Source: Clostridium sp. K13 (GTDB lineage: Bacteria > Bacillota > Clostridia > Clostridiales > Clostridiaceae). Taken from it: 64,000 nucleotides of DNA. The notes beneath the pieces are model-generated. The model was not told the DNA's origin. It did not search any database and worked only from the letters and a program-made list of their open reading frames with translations. Every line of letters starts with the position of its first letter. The stretch's first letter is position 1. A program made the position numbers and the translations under genes. Shown here in pieces: positions 8,568-17,490 of this stretch. The DNA is taken from contig NZ_JAASHM010000003.1 of the NCBI RefSeq assembly GCF_019734195.1, positions 62,001 through 126,000 on the forward strand, given 5' to 3'.

Positions 8568-9221
8568 ATGAGAAGTATAGTTAAGAGTAATTATCTAGAA
8601 ATATTAAAAACATTTTTTATAGCTTTATTATTTCTAGCATTAGGAGCATTTATAGGAGTTAATTTTATTCCAGCAAGTTTTAGGTATTTCTTAAACATAG
8701 CATTCTTTATATTAGTTTTAATATCTGCTTTTAGTAGGCGTGGGGGATTTGTTAGAAATAAAACTAATATGAATATATATGCTTTTATTTTAGGAATACT
8801 TACGGGTTCAACTTATATATATTATTTTTATAATTTAGGGGCTGCCACTTTTATTTCAGTAATAATTGGAGTAATTTTAATATTTGGTATATCTTATTTA
8901 GTTGCTTCAAATCAAAGCGAGGAAAATATATTCAAATTAGGCCCAATTGTAACAATAGGTATTCTAGTTTTATTAGTTTTAGAATTTATAAATATATTTT
9001 TCTTTAATTTTGGAACATATGATTTAATTATTTCAGCTATTGGAATAGCTATATATTCTATTTACGCTTTGATAATTATGAAATCTGTTCAAAATAGATG
9101 TAGATATAGCATTTTATCAGAAGAAGAAATAGTAAGTCTTTCATTTTCTATATTTATAAGTTTCTTAAACTTATTAGTTGATTTATTAAGATTTGTTTCA
9201 ATTTTAAAAGATGATAATTAA
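8568..9221 (+). CDS. Bax inhibitor-1/YccA-like membrane protein
   Basis: A 217-residue protein with about seven hydrophobic segments and almost no soluble loops. The C-terminal segment SLSFSIFISFLNLLVDLLRF resembles the ALSLYLDFINLFLxLLR ending of BI-1 (YccA/YetJ) proteins, some of which are pH-sensitive calcium leak channels. The rest fits only loosely, so the family call is tentative; a generic membrane protein remains possible. GTAGGAGG precedes the ATG. It is monocistronic with its own promoter. Confidence 0.55.
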   Translation: MRSIVKSNYLEILKTFFIALLFLALGAFIGVNFIPASFRYFLNIAFFILVLISAFSRRGGFVRNKTNMNIYAFILGILTGSTYIYYFYNLGAATFISVIIGVILIFGISYLVASNQSEENIFKLGPIVTIGILVLLVLEFINIFFFNFGTYDLIISAIGIAIYSIYALIIMKSVQNRCRYSILSEEEIVSLSFSIFISFLNLLVDLLRFVSILKDDN

Positions 9222-9303
9222 ATAATAATATATAATATTAAATCATAAAATAAGCTATATAAATTTGAATATGTTATTATAAAATAAAATATAAATAATA
9301 TAT

Positions 9304-9335
9304 AAAATATTTAAATATTTAAATATTTAAATACT
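9304..9335. repeat. Short A/T tandem repeat
   Basis: The 8-base unit AAATATTT occurs three to four times in direct tandem, and each unit is itself a palindrome. It lies between two genes in otherwise featureless A/T-rich sequence. Confidence 0.6.
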
Positions 9336-9369
9336 TAATAATTTATAAATTATTTATATAGGAGGAAAA

Positions 9370-9885
9370 ATGAAGACTAGCGAAGTTGTAGTTTTACCTT
9401 ATGATAAAAATTGGGAATTTGAATTTGAAAAAATAAAGGATCAATTAATAAAAGCATTAGATGATATTATTATTGGTATTGAACATGTTGGAGGTACATC
9501 TGTTAAAGGATTAGTAGGTAATCCTATAATTGATATAGATATTATTATTCCAACTTATAATTGTTTCAATATTGTTATAAAAAGGTTAAACAGAATTGGG
9601 TATACATATAAAGGTTCATTGAAACTCGAAGAAATTGAAGCATTTAAATATACTGGTACTCAAAGTTTCATGACGCATAACTTGTATGTTTATACTCGAA
9701 AATCAAAGGAATTAAAAAAACAGCTTTTATTAAGAAATTACTTAAATAGTAATAAAGAAGCTACTGAAAATTATAGTAAAATTAAGATTAGAGCTTCTAA
9801 ATTATTCCCTAATGATATAAATAAATATAGAGAATATAAAAACTTATTTATATTAGAATTATGTAAAGAAATAAACTTATTGTAA
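9370..9885 (+). CDS. GrpB/UPF0157 family protein (nucleotidyltransferase fold)
   Basis: A 171-residue protein of the GrpB family. It has VVLPYDKNWEFEFEKIKDQL at the start, then IEHVGGTSVKGLVGNPIIDIDI, where the GGTS and DID residues match a nucleotidyltransferase active-site arrangement, and later FMTHNLYVY. Members are found alone or fused to CoA kinases; their reaction is not settled. AGGAGG lies right before the ATG. It is monocistronic, ending at a bidirectional terminator facing greA. Confidence 0.85.
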   Translation: MKTSEVVVLPYDKNWEFEFEKIKDQLIKALDDIIIGIEHVGGTSVKGLVGNPIIDIDIIIPTYNCFNIVIKRLNRIGYTYKGSLKLEEIEAFKYTGTQSFMTHNLYVYTRKSKELKKQLLLRNYLNSNKEATENYSKIKIRASKLFPNDINKYREYKNLFILELCKEINLL

Positions 9886-9907
9886 CTAAACATTTATAAT
9901 AATTAAA

Positions 9908-9947
9908 AAATGCTATATCAAATTCACATTTGATATAGCATTTTTTT
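9908..9947. terminator. Bidirectional intrinsic terminator
   Basis: ATGCTATATCAAA pairs with TTTGATATAGCAT, flanked by an A-run and seven T, between the convergent grpB-like and greA genes. Confidence 0.9.
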
Positions 9948-10410
9948 AAAGTATTTCTAATATCTCCACAGAATAATTATCACCAGGTGCTTCAACTTCA
10001 ACTATATCTCCAACTCTTTTACCTGATAAAGCTTTTCCAAGCTCTGACTCAATACTTATTAACATATCTTCTGGTTTAGCATCTAATGTAGTTACTAAAG
10101 TTATAGTATCCTCAAAATCATCGTCTATAAACTTAATTTTCGCTTTTGTATTTATGCCTAATGTTGATTTGTCTATATTTTCATCATCAATAACTGTGGC
10201 AGTAGTTATAAGAGTTAATAGATGCTGTATTCTATTATCGTTTTCTCTATACTCTTCACAAGCAGCTTTATACTCAGCATTTTCAGATCTATCTCCATGT
10301 GCTGCTGCAATTAATTTTTCTTTAGCTATTTCAGCTCTTCTTACTGTCATTCTATAATCTAGCTCTTCTTGTAATTTTTTAATATTTGATTCTGTTAATA
10401 TCTTATTCAT
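9946..10410 (-). CDS. greA: Transcript cleavage/elongation factor GreA
   Basis: Rescues backtracked RNA polymerase by stimulating its RNA cleavage. The 154-residue length is standard. An N-terminal coiled coil (residues 1-75) carries the tip motif HGDRSENAEYKAA with the acidic Asp and Glu that reach the polymerase active site; most GreA have Leu where this has Arg. The C-terminal FKBP-like domain has ESELGKALSGKRVGDIVEVEAPG. Clostridia often have two GreA-type proteins, so this may be a paralogue. AGGAGAG lies 11 bases before the ATG. Confidence 0.9.
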   Translation of the reverse strand: MNKILTESNIKKLQEELDYRMTVRRAEIAKEKLIAAAHGDRSENAEYKAACEEYRENDNRIQHLLTLITTATVIDDENIDKSTLGINTKAKIKFIDDDFEDTITLVTTLDAKPEDMLISIESELGKALSGKRVGDIVEVEAPGDNYSVEILEIL

Positions 10411-10551
10411 AAAATAAAAATCTCTCCTAAAGTATATTATGATACTATTATAAAGATTTATTTATGAAAAATAAAGATATCATTAAATATAAAATTACTT
10501 ATTATTTAACTATTTGTATTCTAAGTAGTAATTAATTTAAATTACAATCAT

Positions 10552-10580
10552 TTGAAAAAATTTTTTTTTAGCTGTATAAT
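10552..10580 (+). promoter_or_regulatory. Promoter upstream of the CarD-family gene
   Basis: TTGAAA (10552-10557), a 17-base spacer and a perfect TATAAT (10575-10580). The predicted transcript would start near 10587 and carry a leader of about 120 bases. Confidence 0.75.
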
Positions 10581-10632
10581 AATGTTATAAAAATAATATT
10601 GAATTATTCAATATGTAAATTATAAAATATAC

Positions 10633-10693
10633 AACGTGTAGTTTGTCGATATACAACGTAAGTCCAGTTGTCGATAAATTACACGTTTTTTTA
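10633..10693 (+). terminator. Terminator-like hairpin in the CarD leader (attenuator or sRNA end)
   Basis: AACGTGTA (10633-10640) pairs with TACACGTT (10680-10687), and pairing continues inward through about ten more positions including wobbles. The 3' arm runs into seven T (10686-10692). It sits 16 bases before the CarD ATG and downstream of a strong promoter, so transcription must pass it to reach the gene. The arms also contain two direct copies of TTGTCGATA and two of ATACAACGT. Confidence 0.65.
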
Positions 10694-10708
10694 TTAAGGA
10701 GGAATATA

Positions 10709-11230
10709 ATGTTTTCAAAAAATGACTATATTATTTATGGAACAACAGGTGTATGTAAAGTAATTGATATAGTAAAAAAGAAGTTTAATACTAATATAGA
10801 GAGAGAGTATTACGTTCTTAAACCTGCCTATGATCCTAATTCAACTATTTATGCTCCTATTGATAATACTACGATAAATACAAGAAAAATTATGACTGTA
10901 AAAGATGTATATGAATTAATAAGATCAATGCCTGATAATGAGACTATATGGATTGATGATATAAATCTCCGTAAGGAAAAATATACTGATATTTTGAAAA
11001 AAGGAGATACTATAGCATTAATCAAATTAATAAAAACTTTATATCTTGAAAAAGAAAAGAAAAAAAATGAAGGTAAAAAACTTTATGTAGGTGATGAGAA
11101 AATAATGTCTGAAGCTCAAAGATTATTACATGAAGAATTTGCATTAGTCCTTAACATTAAGGTAGATGAAGTTATACCATTTATATTAGGTGAATTGGAA
11201 CCATCTGAAAAACCACCAATTAACTTATAA
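10709..11230 (+). CDS. CarD/CdnL-family transcriptional regulator
   Basis: An RNA-polymerase-binding factor of 173 residues. The N-terminal Tudor-like RNA polymerase interaction domain (residues 1-60: MFSKNDYIIYGTTGVCKVIDI, REYYVLKP, STIYAPIDN) is followed by a helical C-terminal domain that in CarD contacts promoter DNA at the upstream edge of the bubble. The start at 10709 follows AAGGAGGAATATA; the longer frame from 10643 begins inside the leader hairpin and is rejected. CarD proteins stabilise open complexes, notably for rRNA genes. Expression may be controlled by the leader terminator. Confidence 0.9.
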   Translation: MFSKNDYIIYGTTGVCKVIDIVKKKFNTNIEREYYVLKPAYDPNSTIYAPIDNTTINTRKIMTVKDVYELIRSMPDNETIWIDDINLRKEKYTDILKKGDTIALIKLIKTLYLEKEKKKNEGKKLYVGDEKIMSEAQRLLHEEFALVLNIKVDEVIPFILGELEPSEKPPINL

Positions 11231-11234
11231 ATAT

Positions 11235-11277
11235 AAAGAAAATAAAATTCTAATATTTTAGAATTCTATTTTCTTTA
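11235..11277. terminator. Hairpin after the CarD gene
   Basis: AAAGAAAATAAAATTCTAA pairs with TTAGAATTCTATTTTCTTT with one mismatch. There is no long T-run, so termination may be weak. Confidence 0.6.
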
Positions 11278-11454
11278 CTAACTAATCAATTTAATATACC
11301 AACTCCAATATTCACTGTATTACCGATAACTCTTCTATTTAATTTCCTATTTTTCAATTCTGTAAATAGTTTTCTCAAATGATATATTTTGATACTTAAA
11401 ATATATTTTAAGATGCAATATATACTTCTAGAAAGGAAATATTGTAAAAAAAGA

Positions 11455-11503
11455 TTGACAAAATCCCAAAATAGTCTTATTATAAAGATGTTTGATAATC
11501 AAA
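11455..11503 (+). promoter_or_regulatory. fab operon promoter with FabT-like operator at the start site
   Basis: TTGACA (11455-11460), a 17-base spacer and TATTAT (11478-11483) form a strong promoter. The palindrome TTTGATAATCAAA (11491-11503) falls on the expected transcription start. It matches the TTTGATTATCAAA core known for FabT, the MarR-family repressor of fatty acid synthesis in streptococci and relatives. The 250 bases from 11504 to 11750 hold no gene that I can support. Confidence 0.7.
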
Positions 11504-11750
11504 ATTTTTGAAAGGGGAGTGGATAATTTTAGAATTTTAGTCGCTATTTGAATTATTTTATATTAATTTAACTTTAAAATTATATTTTTATTTTGGAATT
11601 ATTTTTTTTATTTATAAAATTATAAACAAATTGTATTTAATCAATAGTATCTTTTATTAGATTAAATATATTAATGACTTATTATTTATTATGAGATTAA
11701 CTAAAGAGAAATATTAAAGTATTTAATATTTCAATATTTTTAAGAATATT

Positions 11751-11765
11751 ATTTGATTATCAAAT
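11751..11765 (+). promoter_or_regulatory. Second FabT-like palindrome upstream of fabH
   Basis: ATTTGATTATCAAAT is a perfect 15-base palindrome that matches the FabT consensus and lies 30 bases before the fabH ATG. It could be a roadblock operator or mark a second, weaker promoter (TATTAT at 11747-11752). Confidence 0.7.
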
Positions 11766-11794
11766 AATTATATTTTTAAAACAAAGGTGTTAAA

Positions 11795-12772
11795 ATGAAT
11801 GTAGTAAAAATAGTAGGCGTTGGACATTACTGTCCAGAAAATGCTGTAAGTAATGATCAATTATCTAATTTAGTTGATACATCACATGAATGGATAGTAA
11901 AAAGAACAGGAATATGTGAAAGAAAAATTTCAACTGGTGAAAATACAGTGGATTTAGCTGTTAAAGCATCAATTAATGCAATGAAAATGGCAAATTGTAC
12001 TCCAGAAGATATAGATCTAATTGTAGTTGCCACAACTTCACCTGATAGAATTATGCCTTCTACTGCATGTAGTGTCCAAAGCGTATTAGGATGTAATAAT
12101 GCAGCTGCATTTGATGTAAGTGCTGCTTGCTCTGGATTTTTATATGCATCTATAATTGCTAACTCTTTAATTAAAAATGGAGGAGGAAGCAAAGCTTTAG
12201 TTATTGGTAGTGAAGTTCTTTCAAGAATAGTAAATTGGAATGATAGAAACACTTGTGTATTATTTGGTGATGGTGCAGGTGCAGCTATTCTTGAAGCTAG
12301 TTCAGACAATAGCAGAATCATAAGTACTTACTTTGGTTCAGATGGAAAAACAGGTGCTAAAGCATTAACTGCTAATCAATTCACAATTAATACACCATTT
12401 GCAGAAAGTTCTCTTGAAAGAGAAGAACACATACAAATGGACGGTAGAAAGGTTTTTAAATTTGCTATATCTATAATCCCTAAAGTAGTAAATAAACTAT
12501 TAGAAAATTCTGGGGAAGATATATCAAATATTAAATATATAATTCCACATCAAGCAAATCTAAGAATAATAGATGATGCTGCTAAAAAGTTAAATATAAG
12601 TAAGGACAAGTTCTATGTGAATCTAGAATCCTATGGAAATACTTCAGCAGCCAGTGTACCTATTGCCTTTAGTGAAGTTGTAGAAAAAAATTTAATTAAA
12701 AAAGGCGATAAAGTTATTTTAGTTGCTTTTGGTGGTGGCCTAACTTGGGCGGGAATACTACTTGAATGGTAG
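11795..12772 (+). CDS. fabH: 3-oxoacyl-ACP synthase III
   Basis: Starts fatty acid synthesis by condensing an acyl-CoA primer with malonyl-ACP. The 325-residue thiolase-fold enzyme shows the full triad: C112 in DVSAACSGFLYA, H252 in IIPHQANLRI and N282 in SYGNTSAASVP. HEWIVKRTGI near residue 31 is the typical N-terminal block. AAAGGTG precedes the ATG. It is the first gene of the fab/acc operon; the usual fabT gene that often precedes it in related bacteria is absent, though FabT-like operators are present. Confidence 0.97.
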   Translation: MNVVKIVGVGHYCPENAVSNDQLSNLVDTSHEWIVKRTGICERKISTGENTVDLAVKASINAMKMANCTPEDIDLIVVATTSPDRIMPSTACSVQSVLGCNNAAAFDVSAACSGFLYASIIANSLIKNGGGSKALVIGSEVLSRIVNWNDRNTCVLFGDGAGAAILEASSDNSRIISTYFGSDGKTGAKALTANQFTINTPFAESSLEREEHIQMDGRKVFKFAISIIPKVVNKLLENSGEDISNIKYIIPHQANLRIIDDAAKKLNISKDKFYVNLESYGNTSAASVPIAFSEVVEKNLIKKGDKVILVAFGGGLTWAGILLEW

Positions 12773-12856
12773 TATCTTATAAAAATTAAGAGAAAAAATG
12801 AATTTAAACGTAAAAAAATAGAAATAACGTCGGTTAAAATTTAGGAGGAAATTAAA

Positions 12857-13087
12857 ATGATATTTGAAAAAATTAAGGAAATAGTAGTAGATCAATTAGG
12901 AGTTAATGAAGAAGATGTTACTTTAGAAACAAGATTTATAGAAGACTTAGAAGCTGATTCATTAGATTTATTCCAAGTTATAATGGAGCTTGAAGATGCT
13001 TTTGATGTAAAAGTTGAGGAAGTTGAAAACATAAAAACAGTTTCAGATGCTGTAAATTACATTGAAAAAGCAACAGCAGCAAAATAG
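12857..13087 (+). CDS. acpP: Acyl carrier protein
   Basis: Carries growing acyl chains on a phosphopantetheine arm. At 76 residues it is standard length. The attachment Ser is S35 in [15 protein letters not shown]; the usual motif is DSLDxVEL, so the Phe-Gln variant is a small difference. The protein is strongly acidic, as expected. TTAGGAGG lies before the ATG. The 84-base gap after fabH is A/T-rich and may allow separate expression of this highly needed protein, but I see no promoter there. Confidence 0.95.
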   Translation: MIFEKIKEIVVDQLGVNEEDVTLETRFIEDLEADSLDLFQVIMELEDAFDVKVEEVENIKTVSDAVNYIEKATAAK

Positions 13088-13103
13088 TATTGGAGGTAAA
13101 TAT

Positions 13104-14030
13104 ATGAAAAAGGATATATGCAGTATTTTAGGTATTAAGTATCCTATTTTTCAAGGCGGAATGGCTTGGGTTTCAGAAAGTACTTTAGCTGCAGCTGTTT
13201 CTAATGCAGGAGGACTTGGAATAATAGCAGGAGGAAGAGCTCCTGCTAGCTTTATAAGAGAGGAAATACGAAAAACAAAGGAACTTACAAATAAGCCTTT
13301 TGGACTTAATATAATGCTTTTATCAGAAAATGCAGATGAGTTAGCTGATATTGCCATTGAAGAAGGGGTTAAAGTAATAACTACTGGTGCAGGTAATCCT
13401 GGAAAGTATATGGAGAAATGGAAAAATGCCAATATAACTGTCATTCCAGTAGTAGCTTCAGTGGCTTTAGCTAAAAGAATGGAAAGATGCGGAGCTGATG
13501 CAGTAATAGCTGAAGGATGTGAATCAGGTGGTCATGTTGGTAAACTAACTACAATGGTATTAGTTCCTCAAGTTGTTGATGCTGTAAATATTCCAGTTAT
13601 AGCTGCTGGTGGAATTGCAGATGGTAGAGGAATTTTGGCTTCATTTGCTTTAGGTGCAAGTGGAATACAAGTTGGTACTAGATTCTTAGCTTCAGTAGAA
13701 TGTAAAATTCATGATAATTATAAAGAAGCTGTTATTAAGTCTAAAGATATAGATACAGTTGTAACTGGAAGATGTACAGGACATCCAGTACAAGTACTTA
13801 AAAATAAACTTGCAAAAGAGTTCTTAAAACTTGAATCAAACAATGTAAGTGTAGATGAACTTGAAGAACTTGGTAAAGGTGGACTTAAAAAGGCTGTAGT
13901 TGATGGAGATATTGAAAATGGTTCATTAATGGCTGGTCAAATTTCAGGAATGGTTAAGAAAGTTCAATATGCAAGTGAAATAATTGAAGAAATGTTTAAT
14001 GAATACGAAGATGTAAAGAGAAATCTATAA
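13104..14030 (+). CDS. fabK: Enoyl-ACP reductase II (FMN-dependent)
   Basis: Last reductive step of elongation, using NAD(P)H and FMN; replaces FabI and is not sensitive to triclosan. The 308-residue TIM barrel of the nitronate monooxygenase family has [12 protein letters not shown] at the start, [12 protein letters not shown], then [13 protein letters not shown] with the conserved His, and [14 protein letters not shown] for FMN phosphate binding. I use ATG 13104 after GGAGG; the longer frame overlaps acpP. There is no fabI in the window. Confidence 0.95.
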   Translation: MKKDICSILGIKYPIFQGGMAWVSESTLAAAVSNAGGLGIIAGGRAPASFIREEIRKTKELTNKPFGLNIMLLSENADELADIAIEEGVKVITTGAGNPGKYMEKWKNANITVIPVVASVALAKRMERCGADAVIAEGCESGGHVGKLTTMVLVPQVVDAVNIPVIAAGGIADGRGILASFALGASGIQVGTRFLASVECKIHDNYKEAVIKSKDIDTVVTGRCTGHPVQVLKNKLAKEFLKLESNNVSVDELEELGKGGLKKAVVDGDIENGSLMAGQISGMVKKVQYASEIIEEMFNEYEDVKRNL

Positions 14031-14052
14031 CTAATAGATTAACGGAGGAATT

Positions 14053-15003
14053 ATGAAGGTAGCTTTTATTTTTTCAGGTCAAGGTTCACAATATATTGGA
14101 ATGGGAAAGGAATTATATAATAATATTCCTAGTTGTCAAAAAGTATATGATAAAGCTAATGAAGTTTTAGGCTTTGATTTGAAAGAATTAATATTTAATG
14201 GTGATAAAGAAGAGTTAAATATTACTGAAAACACACAACCAGCAATATTAACTACTTCAATAGCTATTCTACAAGCTATAAAGGAAAAGGGTATTAAAGC
14301 AGATATTGTTGCTGGATTAAGTTTAGGTGAATATTCTGCTCTTGTTGCTAGTGAAGCTTTAGATTTTGAAACTGCAGTTTCTTTAGTTAAAAAGAGGGGA
14401 CGTTTCATGCAAGAGGCAGTACCTCAAGGTATAGGTTCAATGGCTGCAGTTATTGGATTAGATGAAAGTAAAATAAAAAAAGTATTAAAGGTTGCTAGTG
14501 AAAAAGGCATAGTTGAAATAGCCAACTATAATACAAATAATCAAATAGTAATAGGAGGCGAATGTGCCGCTGTAGAGTTAGCTACCGAATTATTAAAAGA
14601 ATCTGGTGCAAGAATGGTTATTCCTTTAAAAGTATCAGGTCCATTTCATACTTCATTATTAAATGAAGCATCTATTAAATTAGAAAATGAATTTAATAAT
14701 ATAGAATTTAATGATCCAAAGATAAAAACAATCACAAATGTAACTGCTGATTTTATTAATGATAAAACAGAAATCAAAAATTTATTAATTAATCAAGTCA
14801 AATCATCTGTAAGATGGAGCGAAACTATTGAAAAAATGATTGATGAAGGTATTGATACATTTATTGAAATAGGACCTTTAAAAACTTTAAGTAGTTTTGT
14901 TCGTGAAATAAGTAAAGAAAAGAAAACTTATGTAAAAATCTTTAATGTAGAAGATTTAAAATCGCTTAATAAGACACTAGAAGGGATGGAAGCTATATGT
15001 TAA
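14053..15003 (+). CDS. fabD: Malonyl-CoA:ACP transacylase
   Basis: Moves malonyl from CoA to ACP. The 316-residue protein has FIFSGQGSQYIGMG at the start, the nucleophile S90 in GLSLGEYSAL, a conserved Arg in KKRGRFMQEAVP, and H199 in SGPFHTSLL. GGAGG lies six bases before the ATG. Its end overlaps the fabG start by seven bases, which suggests translational coupling. Confidence 0.97.
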   Translation: MKVAFIFSGQGSQYIGMGKELYNNIPSCQKVYDKANEVLGFDLKELIFNGDKEELNITENTQPAILTTSIAILQAIKEKGIKADIVAGLSLGEYSALVASEALDFETAVSLVKKRGRFMQEAVPQGIGSMAAVIGLDESKIKKVLKVASEKGIVEIANYNTNNQIVIGGECAAVELATELLKESGARMVIPLKVSGPFHTSLLNEASIKLENEFNNIEFNDPKIKTITNVTADFINDKTEIKNLLINQVKSSVRWSETIEKMIDEGIDTFIEIGPLKTLSSFVREISKEKKTYVKIFNVEDLKSLNKTLEGMEAIC

Positions 15004-15740
15004 AAGGTAAAAATGTAATAGTGACTGGTGCTACTAGAGGAATCGGTAGAGAAATTGCATTAACTTTAGCACAAAATGGAGCTAATATAGCTATTAATTA
15101 TAGGAACTTAAATAGTGAAGTAGAAAATTTATTAAATGAAATTAAAAGCTTTGGTGTAGATGCATTTGCAATAAAATGTGATGTTAGTATTGCTGATGAA
15201 GTTGATAAATTTATCAAAGAAGTAAAAGCTCACTATAATACAATAGATGTTTTAGTTAATAATGCAGGAATAACTAAAGATGGATTAATACTTAGAATGA
15301 AAGAAGAAGATTTTGATGATGTTTTAGATGTTAATTTAAAGGGAACATTTAACACTACAAAATCAGTTTCTTCTATTATGGTTAGACAGAAATATGGAAA
15401 AATAATTAATATTTCTTCTGTAGTTGGTATAGCTGGTAATGCAGGTCAATGTAATTATGCTGCATCAAAAGCTGGTGTTATTGGATTTTCTAAATCAGTA
15501 GCTAGAGAACTTTCTTCAAGAAATATAAATGTTAATGTAGTAGCTCCAGGATATATAAATACTGATATGACTAAAAACCTACCTGATAAGGTTAAAGAAG
15601 AAATAATTAAAAGTATACCTATGAAAAAAATAGGTGATCCAAAAGAAGTTGCTAATTTAGTATTATTCTTATCATCAAATTTATCAGACTATATTACAGG
15701 TCAAGTTATAAATGTTGATGGTGGAATGGTAATGGCATAA
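14997..15740 (+). CDS. fabG: 3-oxoacyl-ACP reductase
   Basis: NADPH-dependent reduction of 3-ketoacyl-ACP. Short-chain dehydrogenase of 247 residues: cofactor motif TGATRGIGR (10-18), NNAG (88-91), catalytic S141, Y154 and K158 in the segment from NISS to YAASK, and the C-terminal ITGQVINVDGGM. The start lies inside the last codons of fabD. It is followed by fabF after 13 bases. Confidence 0.97.
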   Translation: MLKGKNVIVTGATRGIGREIALTLAQNGANIAINYRNLNSEVENLLNEIKSFGVDAFAIKCDVSIADEVDKFIKEVKAHYNTIDVLVNNAGITKDGLILRMKEEDFDDVLDVNLKGTFNTTKSVSSIMVRQKYGKIINISSVVGIAGNAGQCNYAASKAGVIGFSKSVARELSSRNINVNVVAPGYINTDMTKNLPDKVKEEIIKSIPMKKIGDPKEVANLVLFLSSNLSDYITGQVINVDGGMVMA

Positions 15741-15753
15741 AGGAGGCATTAAA

Positions 15754-16989
15754 TTGAAAAGAAGAGTGGTAATCACTGGACTTGGAGCAATAACTCCAAT
15801 TGGTCATAATGTAGATAGTTTTTGGAATGGTATTAAAGAAAACAAGAATGGAATAGATGAAATATCTTTATTTAATGCCGAAAATCTTAAAGTAAAAATG
15901 GCTGCTGAGGTTAAAGACTTTGACCCTAGCAACTTTATAGATAAAAAAGAATCAAAAAGAATGGATAGATATACTCAATTTGCTGTTATTTCATCAGATG
16001 AAGCTATTAAAGATAGTAAACTTGATTTAAATACAATAAATAAAGAAAGAATTGGAGTAATGTTTGGTTCTGGTATTGGTGGCCTTTGTACTATTGAAAG
16101 CCAAATAAGAAATTTAGTAGCTAAGGGACCTAATAGAGTATCACCACTTACTATACCAATGGCTATTTCAAATATTGCTTCAGGTACTATTGCAATAAAA
16201 CATGGAATTTTAGGAAGTACATTAAGCTTAACTTCTGCTTGTGCTACTTCAACTCATTGTATTGGTGAGGCTTATAGAAGTATTAAGGATGGATATCTTG
16301 ATATTATTGTAGCTGGTGGTGCTGAAGCTTCTATATGTGAATTTGGAATTGCAGGTTTCCAATCACTTACTGCATTAAGTAGAAGTGAAGATAGAAATAG
16401 AGCATCAATTCCATTTGATAAAGATAGAAATGGCTTTGTAATGGGAGAAGGTGCCGGAGCCTTAATATTAGAAGACTTAGATAGTGCAATAAAAAGAGGA
16501 GCTAAAATATATGCAGAAGTAGTTGGCTATGGTTCAACTTGTGATGCTTATCATATAACATCACCTTGTTTAGATGGTGATGGTGCATATAGAGCTATGA
16601 GAGATGCATTAATTGATGCTGATATAAGCAGCGATAAAATTTCATATATTAATGCACATGGTACATCTACAGAAATAAATGATAAGGTTGAAACTCTAGC
16701 TATAAAAAAGGCTTTAGGCGATAATTATATGAACTCATATGTTAGTTCTACAAAATCAATGACTGGCCATTTATTAGGTGCTGCTGGAGCTATTGAAGCT
16801 ATTGTTTCTATAAAAGCTATAGAAGATAATTTTGTTCCAGCTACAATTAACTATGTAAATAAAGATGAAGAGTGTGATCTAAATCTTGTTGTTAATGAAG
16901 GAAAAGAAGCGGATGTAGAATACACAATGTCAAACTCTTTAGGATTTGGTGGACATAACGGAACTCTTATATTTAAAAAATGGAGGTAG
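15754..16989 (+). CDS. fabF: 3-oxoacyl-ACP synthase II
   Basis: Elongating condensing enzyme. At 411 residues it is full length, with the triad C163 (TSACATSTH), H302 (INAHGTSTEIND) and H339 (KSMTGHLLGAAG) and the C-terminal NSLGFGGHNGTL. The start is TTG at 15754, preceded by a strong AAGGAGG; no ATG fits. The stop overlaps the ribosome binding site of accB. Confidence 0.97.
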   Translation: MKRRVVITGLGAITPIGHNVDSFWNGIKENKNGIDEISLFNAENLKVKMAAEVKDFDPSNFIDKKESKRMDRYTQFAVISSDEAIKDSKLDLNTINKERIGVMFGSGIGGLCTIESQIRNLVAKGPNRVSPLTIPMAISNIASGTIAIKHGILGSTLSLTSACATSTHCIGEAYRSIKDGYLDIIVAGGAEASICEFGIAGFQSLTALSRSEDRNRASIPFDKDRNGFVMGEGAGALILEDLDSAIKRGAKIYAEVVGYGSTCDAYHITSPCLDGDGAYRAMRDALIDADISSDKISYINAHGTSTEINDKVETLAIKKALGDNYMNSYVSSTKSMTGHLLGAAGAIEAIVSIKAIEDNFVPATINYVNKDEECDLNLVVNEGKEADVEYTMSNSLGFGGHNGTLIFKKWR

Positions 16990-16994
16990 TTAAA

Positions 16995-17471
16995 ATGTTA
17001 GACTATAACCAAATAAAAGAGCTTATTAAAGAGATAGACTCATCTTCACTAAGAGTCTTTGAATTAGAAAATAATGATATAAAATTAAAACTAAGTAAAA
17101 ATGAAGAAAATTATTTATATAAAGAAAATGATGTTAATATAAATAAAACTGAAAACTCAAAAACATTTATAAAATCATCTGAATCTTTGAGTGAAGAAGC
17201 TTTAGTTGAAAAAGAAGAAGTAATAGAAGAAGACTTAGCTATAGTTAAATCACCATTAGTTGGAACTTATTATTCATCTTCAACTCCTGGAGGAACTCCA
17301 TATGTTGAAATTGGATCAAAGGTTAAAAAAGGTGATGTATTATGTATAGTAGAAGCCATGAAAATAATGAATGAAATTACCTCTGAAGTAGATGGTGAAA
17401 TTGTCGAAGCTTTAAGAAGCGATGAAGAAATTGTTGAGTTTGGAATGGAATTATTTAAAATTCGTTCGTAA
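16995..17471 (+). CDS. accB: Biotin carboxyl carrier protein of acetyl-CoA carboxylase
   Basis: Carries carboxybiotin between AccC and AccDA. The 158-residue protein has an N-terminal helix, an acidic Glu/Lys-rich linker (residues 35-82), and the biotinyl domain with EAMKIMNE, K123 being biotinylated. I use ATG 16995 because the GGAGG at 16982-16986 lies inside the longer frame from 16980. It sits inside the fab operon between fabF and fabZ, the usual clostridial order. Confidence 0.95.
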   Translation: MLDYNQIKELIKEIDSSSLRVFELENNDIKLKLSKNEENYLYKENDVNINKTENSKTFIKSSESLSEEALVEKEEVIEEDLAIVKSPLVGTYYSSSTPGGTPYVEIGSKVKKGDVLCIVEAMKIMNEITSEVDGEIVEALRSDEEIVEFGMELFKIRS

Positions 17472-17490
17472 TAATAAATAAATTTATAGG

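Noticed and set aside
11519-11551. Ten-codon GTG ORF after AAAGGGGA in the fab leader
   Set aside because: Spacing between the purine stretch and GTG is only about one base, and the peptide shows nothing distinctive.
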